A DNA stretch of 64,000 bases from Burkholderiales bacterium. GTDB lineage: Bacteria; Pseudomonadota; Gammaproteobacteria; Burkholderiales; Casimicrobiaceae. This document shows, in pieces, positions 55,097-63,946 of this stretch. The notes beneath the pieces were generated by a model. It was not told the origin of the DNA and made no database searches. It saw only the letters and a program-made list of their open reading frames with translations. Numbering within the stretch: position 1 is the stretch's first letter; the number at the start of each line of letters is the position of its first letter. The position numbers and the translations under genes are program-made. The stretch is from the NCBI GenBank assembly GCA_025354165.1, contig JANXNI010000029.1:1-64000 (forward strand), written 5' to 3'.

Positions 55097-56356
55097 TTAG
55101 TCAGGTTTTCGTAGCCGCTTCACTACCAGTGATACGGCCACGCCAAACAGAATCGCCCAGTCCAGCCGTAATGTCAGCGTCGCTGCAAAGGTTGCCAGTA
55201 GCGTGATGCGCTCAAATTTGTCGGAGATCAGATAGCGAATCTCGCGGCGATCGATCAGATTCCACGCCACGAGAAACAGGATGGCGGCCAGCGCAGCGAG
55301 CGGTAAATATTGCGCGAGGGGTGCCACAAAAATCAGCGCCACCACGAGAAAGACCGATGCGCAAATCGCAGAAAAAGGGGTTACGGCACCAGCGGCCATG
55401 TTGACGCCGGAACGATTGAAAGAGCCGCTCGCGAGATAGCCGGAAAAGAACGAGCCAAAAATATTGGCCAAGCCCTGACCGAGAAACTCCTGATTGCTGT
55501 CAAACTTTTCCGAGCGACGACGGGCTAAGCCTTGCGCAATGGATACCGCCTCCGCGAGCGACAGCAACGTCATGGCGATGGACGGTACGAGCAAAATCTT
55601 CCATGTATCCAGTGAAAATTCGGGCACCGAAATCGGAGGTAGCGCACTCGGCAAAGCGCCTACGGTTTTAAACGTTATCGTGGGGTCTACCCAGTGCGCG
55701 AACGTCGCGACCGCGCTGCCGACCACGACCGCGACCAGCATGGCTGGTACGATGCGATTGAGTGGTTGCCAGATTAAAGCGCTCAGCAGTGTGATGAGGC
55801 CCACCAGCACCGTGGCGACGTTGATATCGCGGAGATGCTCGGCTAGCGCCCACAGCGTGTGTATGACGTCAGCGCCGCGCACGATGTCGATACCAAAGAA
55901 ATTGCGGATCTGTGAGTTGATGATGAGCACCGCTGCACCCGAGGTGAAACCCACAATCACGGTGTGGGACACCTTATCAATCAGCTTGCCCGCCTGTGCC
56001 AGTGAGGCAACGATTTTCCAGATGCCGACCATAAACGTCAACGTGATGGCGAGCTCTACATAGCGCGCGGATTCAGGCTTTGCGAGCGGTGCCATGACCG
56101 CCAGCACGGTCAACGAGATCGCGTTGGCGGGCCCGGTGACCATGACGCGGGACGAGCCGAACAGTGCAGCGATGACACAGGGGATCATGGCTGAATAAAG
56201 ACCGTACGCAGGCGGCATTCCGGCCAGCGTTGCAAAAGCAACGCCCTGCGGCAGCACCACGATTGCGCCCGTCAATCCCGCAAGGACATCAGTGCGCAGC
56301 GTCGCGCGATCCTTTAGAAGCGGCAACCACGCCAGAAATGGAAAGAAGCGTGTCAC
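55097..56356 (-). CDS. SulP family anion transporter lacking a STAS domain
   Basis: 419 aa. The membrane domain is complete, with the family signature PQGVAFATLAGMPPAYGLYSAMIPCVIAALFGSSRVMVTGPANA and about 12-14 helices. The chain stops at VVKRLRKPD, where other SulP proteins continue into a cytoplasmic STAS domain. The GTG start lies 10 bases after soeC, so it belongs to the soe operon; sulfate or sulfite is the likely substrate (inference). Confidence 0.92.
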   Translation of the reverse strand: MTRFFPFLAWLPLLKDRATLRTDVLAGLTGAIVVLPQGVAFATLAGMPPAYGLYSAMIPCVIAALFGSSRVMVTGPANAISLTVLAVMAPLAKPESARYVELAITLTFMVGIWKIVASLAQAGKLIDKVSHTVIVGFTSGAAVLIINSQIRNFFGIDIVRGADVIHTLWALAEHLRDINVATVLVGLITLLSALIWQPLNRIVPAMLVAVVVGSAVATFAHWVDPTITFKTVGALPSALPPISVPEFSLDTWKILLVPSIAMTLLSLAEAVSIAQGLARRRSEKFDSNQEFLGQGLANIFGSFFSGYLASGSFNRSGVNMAAGAVTPFSAICASVFLVVALIFVAPLAQYLPLAALAAILFLVAWNLIDRREIRYLISDKFERITLLATFAATLTLRLDWAILFGVAVSLVVKRLRKPD

Positions 56357-56365
56357 CGCAAACCG

Positions 56366-57280
56366 TTAGACGCGTTGTTGCCCGTGGTAGAGCCGGACGA
56401 CGTGCTCTGCTTCCGCAAAAAACAACCAGCGCTCGACAAGCAAACCGGCAATGCAGATAAACGACGCTGACCAGAACCACTGAGTGAAATAACAGAGCAG
56501 CATTGGCACGATAAAGCCGAAAACAATCGCGAGCCAGCGCAGCATGCGCGCCTTCTCGCGGGCCAACACAAAGCCAAACTCGTTGGTCAGAAATGTGCCG
56601 TGCGAATGGCCCACATCAAGGAGGCGCACATTGCCCCGCTTGAACCCCAAGGCATCGTTGATCGTATGCTGCGCGCGCGGATGCTTCAGCAGATAGGCAA
56701 TGTAGAAAACCACGCCGACCGCGAGCAACACAATCGCGACCATCGGTTTGCCAATAGGCCCCACTTCAGCGGGACGCAACGACAGCGCCGCAGGCAAAAG
56801 CACTGAGCCACTCATCAAGCCGAACAATACGTACTTGGCGGGTGTCATCCATGTGTTCCAGCGTGGAATCGTGCGCAGACAGGCGTAAATCATCCCGGTG
56901 CAATACAGGATTGCGATGGCGTCCGCGACCAGGAGCCAAAGGGTAAATGGCGTGATGTGTGGCCAGCCGAAATGCAACGCGGCCAGGTGCAGCGCGGCGA
57001 GCGGATACAGAATCAGCGCCAGCAAACCTTCGCGTGAAAGCCAAGACGTCTTCACACGAACGAGCGAGAAGATCGCGTTTTTTCGATTGGCAAGATGCAG
57101 TGTTGACGACAAGAGGCCAGCCGTAATCATGAGCGCTGCGATGACGACGCCTTTGTAGAACGTCGCACCATCCATTCGGATGTGATCGGCCATCAGGGAC
57201 GCAATCAATAACCACACGAGCAAGCCCAGACCGGCACCAGAGGAGACTGTAAAAAAAATGACGGAGAGTGCGGGCTTCAT
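56366..57280 (-). CDS. soeC: DmsC-type membrane anchor, probable SoeC
   Basis: 304 aa with eight hydrophobic helices and the DmsC-family pattern (PALSVIFFTVSSGAGLGLLVWLLIA at the N-terminus, NRKNAIFSLVRVKTSWLSREGLLALILYPLAALHL). It carries electrons from the Fe-S subunit to the quinone pool. Its ATG overlaps the soeB stop by four bases. Confidence 0.87.
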   Translation of the reverse strand: MKPALSVIFFTVSSGAGLGLLVWLLIASLMADHIRMDGATFYKGVVIAALMITAGLLSSTLHLANRKNAIFSLVRVKTSWLSREGLLALILYPLAALHLAALHFGWPHITPFTLWLLVADAIAILYCTGMIYACLRTIPRWNTWMTPAKYVLFGLMSGSVLLPAALSLRPAEVGPIGKPMVAIVLLAVGVVFYIAYLLKHPRAQHTINDALGFKRGNVRLLDVGHSHGTFLTNEFGFVLAREKARMLRWLAIVFGFIVPMLLCYFTQWFWSASFICIAGLLVERWLFFAEAEHVVRLYHGQQRV

Positions 57281-58026
57281 AGCTGGATCAGGCGATTCAC
57301 GAACGCCTTCGCTTTGTCACTCAAGCCAGCGCGAATCGGAAGTTCGGCCTTGATCTCAACCGGTTTTCGCGGAGAGAGGTACGCGTTGGTCGGCTTGTAG
57401 CCCAAGTCGTCAAGCATCGATTGTTTGCCCCGTGACTCGGCCAGTAGCGACACTTTCGATTGTGGATCATCATAGTCGCCGAAATGTCGTGCATGCGTCG
57501 GGCACGCAAGCACACAGGCCGGTTGGCGATCTTCAACGGCGAGTTGTTCGTCGTAAATGCGGTCAACGCAGAGCGTGCATTTCTTCATCACGCCGACGTC
57601 CTCGTCGAGCTCACGTGCTCCGTATGGACACGCCCATGAGCAATAGTTGCAACCCATGCAACGGCTCGGATCGACCAGCACGATGCCGTCCTCCGCGCGC
57701 TTATAGCTTGCACCGGTCGGGCACACCGTCACGCAGTGCGCTTCCTCGCAGTGCATGCAACTCATAGGTACGTTGACGGTTTTCGAGAGCGGCTGATGCT
57801 CGCTCGCGTCCGACGACGAACCACAACGATACGGCGAGTATGTCGGGTCACCCTCGATCTCGTAATGGCGAATGCGGTTGTACCAGGCGCCGCTTGGGGC
57901 CTTGCCCCACGCGTCGTAGTCTGGCGCGCCGCCCATCAGTGACTGGCCGTTCCATTCTTTGCAGGCGACGGCGCAGGCGTGGCAGCCGACGCAGGTGTCG
58001 AGGTCGATGGCGAGGCCGAGTCTCAT
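57277..58026 (-). CDS. soeB: Four-cluster ferredoxin-like subunit, probable SoeB
   Basis: 249 aa. Four sets of cysteines are visible: CVGCHACAVACKEWN, CMHCEEAHCVTVCPTGA, CMGCNYCSWACPYGARE and CTLCVDRI with CVLACPTHAR, enough for four [4Fe-4S] clusters. No Tat signal. It overlaps soeA and soeC by four bases each, a tightly coupled operon. Confidence 0.92.
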   Translation of the reverse strand: MRLGLAIDLDTCVGCHACAVACKEWNGQSLMGGAPDYDAWGKAPSGAWYNRIRHYEIEGDPTYSPYRCGSSSDASEHQPLSKTVNVPMSCMHCEEAHCVTVCPTGASYKRAEDGIVLVDPSRCMGCNYCSWACPYGARELDEDVGVMKKCTLCVDRIYDEQLAVEDRQPACVLACPTHARHFGDYDDPQSKVSLLAESRGKQSMLDDLGYKPTNAYLSPRKPVEIKAELPIRAGLSDKAKAFVNRLIQL

Positions 58027-60878
58027 TGTCCGAACTCCAGTTTCGGCCAGACACCCGTTTCATCGGCCTTGCCAATGCGCACGCGCAGGTCATACCACGC
58101 GGCTTGCCCGGTGATTGGATCGCTGTTGGAGAAACGCTCGCCACTCTTGGCGCGCGTGCTCTCGGAAATCAGGTGATTTAGCAGGAAGCCGACGGTCGCT
58201 TCGGACGCGTTTTTTTCAAGCCCCCAGGCCTCGCTCATCTTGCCGATCGCATTCCATGTCCACACGGTATTGGCCTCAACGCCTTCCATTGTTTTCATCT
58301 GGCAACGAATCTTTCCATTCGGTGACTCAACCCATACCCAGTCGAGGTCATTGAGTCCCAGCTCGCGGGCTTTGCTGGTTGCGACGTACAAATAGTTCTG
58401 CGAAATAATTTGCCGAAGCCACGCGTTTTGTGAGTCCCAAGAGTGATACATCATCATGGGGCGTTGGGTGATGGCGTGCAGCGGAAAGCTGTCGTCATCG
58501 CTTTCGTCCGTTGATGGATACCACGCGGGCATTGGGTCGAAATATTCTGCCAGTCGAGCTTTGTCGACTTCACGCGTGGGCAATGGCCCGTCATACAAAC
58601 CTCGCCCGGCCAAGCGAAACTTTTGCAGCGGCTCCGAGTAGAGCTGCGCGATGATCGGATCGGGTTTCGGGATGAACGCGGCATCCGCGGCCGCATGCAA
58701 ATAATCGCGATTGACGCCGCGCATCCACCGTTGATTTTCCGGCCAGTGATGGGCGAAAAAACTCTCGGCTTTGATGTAGTCCTGCCACTGATTCGGATTG
58801 GGCTCACCGCGCAGCGATTTCTCGCCATCTTTGCCGCGAAATCCACCGAGGAAACCAATGCCCGGTGCGCGCTCGTAATTGACGATGAAGTCGGTGTAGC
58901 CGGCAAATTTCTTCTCGCCATCGGGTTTAACGAAAGCGGGGAATTTAAGCCGCGTGGCCAGATCAACCAGCACGTCTTGCCACGGTCGGACATCGCGATC
59001 CAGCGGCAGAATCGGATGACGAATTGCGTCTGCTGCTGCGTCGGGTTCACTAATTGGGCGGTCGAGGAAACTGATGGCGTCGTAGCGTTCGAGATAGGTC
59101 GTATCTGGCAGCACGAGATCGGCGAATCGAACCATCTCGGAATCAAACGCATCGGCCACCACGAGAAACGGAATCTTGTGATTACCGGCTTCGTCCTTTG
59201 CCTTGAGCATGCCTTGCGTTTCCGCCGTGTTCATCGCGCTGTTCCACGCCATGTTGGCCATGAACAGAATCAGCGTGTCGATTTCGTACGGGTCGCCTTC
59301 AACGGCGTTCTTGATCACGGCGTGCATCATGCCGTGCGACGCGAGTGGCGCTTCCCACGAATACGCTTTGTCGAGCCGCAGCGCGTTGCCGTGGGCGTCT
59401 AGCGCCAACTCTTCGGGGCGCGTTGGGAAACCGAGCGGGGTCTTCGATAACGCCGTGTTCGGCGCGTTGATCAAACCGGCATCGTTCTCGGGCAATTGCG
59501 CAGGCGGAATCGGGCGCGGGAACGGCGCTTTGCTGCGGAAATTGCCGGGACCATCGAGCGCACCGATCAGCATCTGGATCAGGTGTAGCGAGCGACAGGT
59601 CTGAAAGCCGTTGGCATGCGCGCTGATGCCACGCATTGCGTAGAACGCGACCGGGCGGCCCACGACTTTGTCGTGCACGTTGCCGTAAATGTCCGTCCAC
59701 TCGCACGGGAGTTCGATGGTTTCTTTGAAGGCGACTTGCGCAATCTCGGCGGCGATGCGACGAATTTGTTCAGCGGAGACGCCGCAGCGAGAGGCTACGG
59801 ATTCGGGCGCGTAATCTTTACTGGTGTAGCGCTCGGCAATCAGCGAAAAAACCGTGCGAACGGCTTGTGTTGCGTCTGCTTGGCCGGGCACGCGAGCTGC
59901 ACCGCTCCACACCAACGCGGGCGCAACGCCCTTTTCCATGCGCATCGGTGACTGCGAATTTTGATCCCACACCAGCGGCTTGCCTTCGGCGTCGCGCAGA
60001 AACAATCCGTCCTGCGATGTCCCCGGCGCGTCGATGACCAGCCACGGCGAGTTGGTGTAACGCGTCAGATACTCTTGATCAATCCAGTCGTTGTTCAACA
60101 GTTCATGAACGATAGCAAGTGCAAGCAGGCCATCCGTGCCCGGGCGAATCGGCACCCATTCATCCGCAATCGCGCTATAGCCCGTGCGCACTGGATTTAC
60201 CGAGACAAACTTGGCACCGCGCGACTTGAGTTTGTCGAGACCGATCTTGATCGGGTTGCTGGAGTGATCTTCGGCTACGCCCCAGAGCACAAAATATTTC
60301 GCACGATCCCAGTCCGGCGCACCAAATTCCCAAAACGAATAGCCTATGGAATAAAGCCCCGCCGCAGCCATGTTTACGGAGCAAAACCCGCCGTGCGCAG
60401 CCCAGTTTGGCGTACCAAATTGTTGCGCCCACAAACCGGTGAGCGCCTGCATCTGGTCGCGACCGGTGAAGAAAGCGAGCTTCTTAGGATCAGTGGCGCG
60501 AATGTGCGCGAGGCGTTTGGTCAATAGGTCGAGCGCGTCATCCCACGAAATCGGATCGTAGACGCCTTCGCCGCGTTCGGTGCCCGGTCGGCGAATCATG
60601 GGATGTTGCAGCTTCGCTTTCGAATACTGCTTCATGATGCCTGCGCTGCCCTTGGCGCAGAGCACGCCCTGATTCACGATGTGATTGCGATTGCCCTGAA
60701 TGAAGCGGACGTGTGGCTTCCCGTCCTTTTCTTCCGTTGTGACGTTAATGCCGCAACGGCACGCGCACATGTAGCAGGTGGTGTGATGCACCGTCTGAAG
60801 GCTTCGGTCTTCAAACAGGGTGGGTCGTTCGCCTGCGGGCGTCAATGGGGTCGTAGTCGAGCGTGAGGAAGGAGGCAA
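58023..60878 (-). CDS. soeA: Molybdopterin oxidoreductase, probable sulfite dehydrogenase SoeA
   Basis: 951 aa complex-iron-sulfur molybdoenzyme. The N-terminal [4Fe-4S] cysteines are Cys35, Cys38, Cys42 (CYMCACRC) and Cys74. FCSVNMAAAG is at the position of a cysteine Mo ligand. Length, absence of a Tat signal and the A-B-C order with a DmsC anchor match the cytoplasm-facing SoeABC that oxidises sulfite to sulfate. Polysulfide, thiosulfate or tetrathionate reductases are alternatives, but those are normally exported. Confidence 0.83.
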   Translation of the reverse strand: MPPSSRSTTTPLTPAGERPTLFEDRSLQTVHHTTCYMCACRCGINVTTEEKDGKPHVRFIQGNRNHIVNQGVLCAKGSAGIMKQYSKAKLQHPMIRRPGTERGEGVYDPISWDDALDLLTKRLAHIRATDPKKLAFFTGRDQMQALTGLWAQQFGTPNWAAHGGFCSVNMAAAGLYSIGYSFWEFGAPDWDRAKYFVLWGVAEDHSSNPIKIGLDKLKSRGAKFVSVNPVRTGYSAIADEWVPIRPGTDGLLALAIVHELLNNDWIDQEYLTRYTNSPWLVIDAPGTSQDGLFLRDAEGKPLVWDQNSQSPMRMEKGVAPALVWSGAARVPGQADATQAVRTVFSLIAERYTSKDYAPESVASRCGVSAEQIRRIAAEIAQVAFKETIELPCEWTDIYGNVHDKVVGRPVAFYAMRGISAHANGFQTCRSLHLIQMLIGALDGPGNFRSKAPFPRPIPPAQLPENDAGLINAPNTALSKTPLGFPTRPEELALDAHGNALRLDKAYSWEAPLASHGMMHAVIKNAVEGDPYEIDTLILFMANMAWNSAMNTAETQGMLKAKDEAGNHKIPFLVVADAFDSEMVRFADLVLPDTTYLERYDAISFLDRPISEPDAAADAIRHPILPLDRDVRPWQDVLVDLATRLKFPAFVKPDGEKKFAGYTDFIVNYERAPGIGFLGGFRGKDGEKSLRGEPNPNQWQDYIKAESFFAHHWPENQRWMRGVNRDYLHAAADAAFIPKPDPIIAQLYSEPLQKFRLAGRGLYDGPLPTREVDKARLAEYFDPMPAWYPSTDESDDDSFPLHAITQRPMMMYHSWDSQNAWLRQIISQNYLYVATSKARELGLNDLDWVWVESPNGKIRCQMKTMEGVEANTVWTWNAIGKMSEAWGLEKNASEATVGFLLNHLISESTRAKSGERFSNSDPITGQAAWYDLRVRIGKADETGVWPKLEFGQ

Positions 60879-60937
60879 AGTGAGGGGCGTGGATTAGCGC
60901 CTGTTGCAGTGCAGGAAATGCCCGCGTATTTTGCCTG

Positions 60938-60953
60938 ACTCATACATATGAGT
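60938..60953. promoter_or_regulatory. Palindrome ACTCATA-CA-TATGAGT upstream of soeA
   Basis: Perfect 7-bp arms separated by two bases, 60 bases before the soeA start, flanked by TGCC/GGCA. The symmetry and position fit an operator. The regulator is unknown. Confidence 0.45.
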
Positions 60954-60966
60954 TGGCAGGTATGCG

Positions 60967-60997
60967 GCATTTATGAAACCCTGAGTTTCATAAATGC
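60967..60997. terminator. 13-bp perfect hairpin between the SIMPL gene and soeA
   Basis: GCATTTATGAAAC / GTTTCATAAATGC with a 5-base loop. It may end the SIMPL gene transcript, which comes from this side, or be a second operator. It has no T-run. Confidence 0.45.
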
Positions 60998-61025
60998 ATG
61001 TCCAGGCCACGAAATTTAGCGTTGA

Positions 61026-61754
61026 CTATTGCGCCATCAGAATTGACCCGTTTACTGTCAATGTCAGCGTCACTTTGCCGCCTTCGATGGCCATCGGCTC
61101 GGCGTCAGCAGCGGGGGCCGCCGCTCCGCGCATCGCGAACACTTTCGGCTGGATCGGGCGGGCTTCTCCGGTGATGCTGCCGAGATTGACTTCGCGCAGC
61201 GTGTATTGGCTGAACCCGAACGCACGGCTGGCGGTTTGTGCTTTGCTGCGGAACGCTGCAATACCGCGCTCGATCAGCGACTGTTCTTCGCGCTCGCGCA
61301 ACTCGCGTGACAGCTCGAAGCCGGAGCCAGCGATCATGAGTTTTTGCTGCGCCAGTTTGCCCGCAAGCGTTCCGAGCACCGCGAAATCTTTGCCTTTCAA
61401 AATCAATTCCGCGCGCACGGTCCAGCCGTCACGAACACCTTTGCTGTTCCAGCGCTGGCTGGTTGCGAACCCACCGGTGCGCGCTTCCACGCCCGGAGTG
61501 CCCTTCGCCTGCGCGAGCGCGGCGTTGATGATTTGTTGAACTTCGCGGGTGATCGGTGCGGCGTCGACGCCTTGTGCTTCGGCAGCGAGAGTGATGACGG
61601 CGAGATCAGGGATGACTTCCGTAGACGCCGTCGCGTCGAGTGTCAGCGCGTTGCGTACGGGTGCACTTGCGGGCATGATGTTTTCTGCAGACACACTTTG
61701 GGTCGCGAGCAAAAGCGTTAGCGGAACTACGATGAGGGTAAGGGCTTTATTCAT
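61026..61754 (-). CDS. Periplasmic SIMPL-domain protein
   Basis: 242 aa with a signal peptide (about 24 residues, ending SVSAE). The SIMPL/DUF541 pattern is visible: LDATASTEVIPDLAVITLAAEAQG, TGGFATSQRWNSKGVRDGWTVRAELILKGKD, and a C-terminal VTLTLTVNGS strand. Function uncertain (oxidative stress or outer-membrane roles reported for the family). The start at 61754 is chosen for the signal peptide. Confidence 0.9.
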   Translation of the reverse strand: MNKALTLIVVPLTLLLATQSVSAENIMPASAPVRNALTLDATASTEVIPDLAVITLAAEAQGVDAAPITREVQQIINAALAQAKGTPGVEARTGGFATSQRWNSKGVRDGWTVRAELILKGKDFAVLGTLAGKLAQQKLMIAGSGFELSRELREREEQSLIERGIAAFRSKAQTASRAFGFSQYTLREVNLGSITGEARPIQPKVFAMRGAAAPAADAEPMAIEGGKVTLTLTVNGSILMAQ

Positions 61755-61936
61755 AAAAAAACCTAGAGGAGATTGACTGGATTGTTGCGCATGCAGCGTT
61801 TTGCAACGCATCTTTCTATTGAAACGGTGCCGCCACGCAACCGGGGTTAAGCCGACTGTCAATTCTCGAATTTCCTCCAAATCGGGGTCATTCCCGGCAC
61901 CGCCAAAACAGCGTCTCACCGATGAGTTTTCTGACT

Positions 61937-62056
61937 AACAGCTTATTGCTGAAATGACGCATTAATAGGGGCTGAACCCCGATTATGCCAATTATCAACT
62001 ATTAGATAAATTGGCCGCTAGCCCTTATGCAAATGTAATTACATGAAAAAGCTGTT
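61937..62056. repeat. ~118-bp palindromic repeat, full copy with best outer arms
   Basis: AACAGCTTATTGCTGAAATG (61937) faces GAAAAAGCTGTT (ending 62056), with inner AGGGGCT and CTAGCCCTTATGC and centre TTATCAACTATT. It lies in the 589-base gap between the SIMPL and DUF4331 genes. The remaining 280 bases downstream must hold the DUF4331 promoter; I see no gene there. Confidence 0.85.
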
Positions 62057-62343
62057 GCTAGAAAACATCCAAAAAAAACTACCAAACCGAAATCCGACGC
62101 TCATTGTGGTGCAGCGCGCAGACCGTTCGCGACGAAGAACAGAACCTACGTTCTTTGATGAATTTGTCCTACAGCGCGCACAAAAACGAGCGACATACTT
62201 CACCGAGTTGACGCCAACTGTCCACTGAGATTTTTATTTACAAAAAACACAAAACCAGTTGCTTTGAACATTCGTATGTCATGCAACGAAACACCGCCCT
62301 GTTTCCGTGCCCTGTCTCTATTTCGTTTCCTCAAGGAGCCTCC

Positions 62344-63888
62344 ATGAAGTCTGTCCACATTAAGAGTCTCAGCAAAACGGCGGTTACCGTCGCGCTGCTG
62401 GGAGCCGCATTCGTCGCGTTACCTGCGCAGGCGTCCAGCCACCGCGAGGCGCCGACCATCACGCAATACCCAAAAATGGACGGCACCGACGTCTATGCAT
62501 TCAAGAGCTACGAGCCAGGCCGTTCGGCGTTCGTTACGCTAATCGCCAACTACATTCCTTTGCAGGACGCATACGGTGGCCCAAACTACTTTACGATGGA
62601 TCCGGACGGAATCTATGAGATTCACGTTGACAACAACGGCGACGCGGTCGAAGACCTGACGTTTCAGTTCAAATTCAAGCAAACGTCGAAGGATATTTCG
62701 CTGATGATCGGCGGCAAGAGTATTGCCATTCCGCTGCGCTACGCTGGCGGTATCACCGACGTCAATCCTCCCACGCTTAACCAGAGCGAAAGCTTCACGG
62801 TCACCCTCATTAAAGGCCCGCGTCGCCAGCCCTCCGGTGTTGCAGGCATGCTAACCAACGTCGCCGGCGGTTCGACCGAATTTCAGAAGCCAATCGATAA
62901 CGTCGGCAACAAAACCATTCCCGATTACGCGGCCTATGCCAACAAGCATATGTACAGCGTGAATATCCCCGGCTGCGCGACACCAGGTAAAGTGTTCGTC
63001 GGCCAGCGTCGTGACGGCTTCGGCGTCAACCTCGGCGAAATCTTTGATCTGGTGAACATCCCAACGGCGAAAGTCATTGGCAGCCGCACCGGTTCGACCA
63101 ATACGCTCGAAGCTAAAAACGTCACCTCCATCGCCATGGAAGTGCCAATCGCTTGCCTGACGACAGCCAACGAACCCGTGATCGGTGTGTGGAGTACCGC
63201 CAGTCTGCCGAGATCGCGTATGGTCGGAGGCAAAGACACGCCCCTGCGCAACATCATTCTGGACAACAACCTGGTTCAAGTGTCGCGACTTGGCTCGCCT
63301 CTGGTGAACGAGCTGGTGATTGGTCTGAAAGACAAGGACGCCTTCAACGGAAGCCAGCCAAAAGACGACGGCCAGTTCGCTGATTACGTCACAAACCCGA
63401 CGCTGCCAGCGCTGCTTGAACTGCTCTACGGTGCCGATGGTGTCAAAGCGCCAAGCGTGTTTCCGCGCGGTGATCTGGTCGCAGCCTTCCTGACCGGTGT
63501 GCCCGGTGTGAACCAGCCAAAAAACGTGGTTGGCTCAGAAATGCTTCGTCTAAACACGGCGTTGCCAGCAACCGCCAAAGGTAGCCAGAACAGCCTCGGC
63601 GCTGCGGCCTGCTTCGTTAACGGCGCGCTGACGCTCGGCAACGCCGGTTGTGATCCAGCGGGCTTCCCGAATGGTCGTCGCCCCGGTGACGACGTGGTCG
63701 ATATCGCACTGCGCGTCGTCATGGGTTATTTGCTGCCACCCGGTGCTGGTAAACCTGCGAGCGCAACGCTGCCTTACACCGATGGCGTGCTCGTCGAAGA
63801 CAGCCAGTTTGACAACGCTTTCCCATATCTAAAGAACCCGATCCCAGGTTCGCCAAACGGAAAAAACGGAGAGCCGTCTAACCAGTAG
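62344..63888 (+). CDS. Secreted DUF4331 protein
   Basis: 514 aa with a signal peptide (about 30 residues, ending LPAQA). The mature start SSHREAPTITQYPKMDGTDVYAFKSYEPG is the DUF4331 hallmark, and later segments (TLIANYIPLQDAYGGPNYFTMDPDGIYEIHVDNNGD) are typical. Function is unknown. AAGGAG lies just before ATG 62344. The second half is complete (ends NGEPSNQ). Confidence 0.92.
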   Translation: MKSVHIKSLSKTAVTVALLGAAFVALPAQASSHREAPTITQYPKMDGTDVYAFKSYEPGRSAFVTLIANYIPLQDAYGGPNYFTMDPDGIYEIHVDNNGDAVEDLTFQFKFKQTSKDISLMIGGKSIAIPLRYAGGITDVNPPTLNQSESFTVTLIKGPRRQPSGVAGMLTNVAGGSTEFQKPIDNVGNKTIPDYAAYANKHMYSVNIPGCATPGKVFVGQRRDGFGVNLGEIFDLVNIPTAKVIGSRTGSTNTLEAKNVTSIAMEVPIACLTTANEPVIGVWSTASLPRSRMVGGKDTPLRNIILDNNLVQVSRLGSPLVNELVIGLKDKDAFNGSQPKDDGQFADYVTNPTLPALLELLYGADGVKAPSVFPRGDLVAAFLTGVPGVNQPKNVVGSEMLRLNTALPATAKGSQNSLGAAACFVNGALTLGNAGCDPAGFPNGRRPGDDVVDIALRVVMGYLLPPGAGKPASATLPYTDGVLVEDSQFDNAFPYLKNPIPGSPNGKNGEPSNQ

Positions 63889-63910
63889 TCGATCAAAGGT
63901 TGAAAGTTTT

Positions 63911-63946
63911 GCCACCGCGCTGAATCCTCCCCCCTTGCGCGGTGGC
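63911..63946 (+). terminator. Terminator-like hairpin after the DUF4331 gene
   Basis: GCCACCGCGC (63911-63920) pairs with GCGCGGTGGC (63937-63946), followed by a pyrimidine-rich ATCTTCCTCTTC. The last 50 bases of the window hold no gene start I can see. Confidence 0.65.

Noticed and set aside
58023-60878. Assignment of the molybdoenzyme as periplasmic tetrathionate or thiosulfate reductase
   Set aside because: No Tat signal is visible at the N-terminus of the catalytic subunit, and the operon order and subunit sizes fit SoeABC better; kept only as an alternative.
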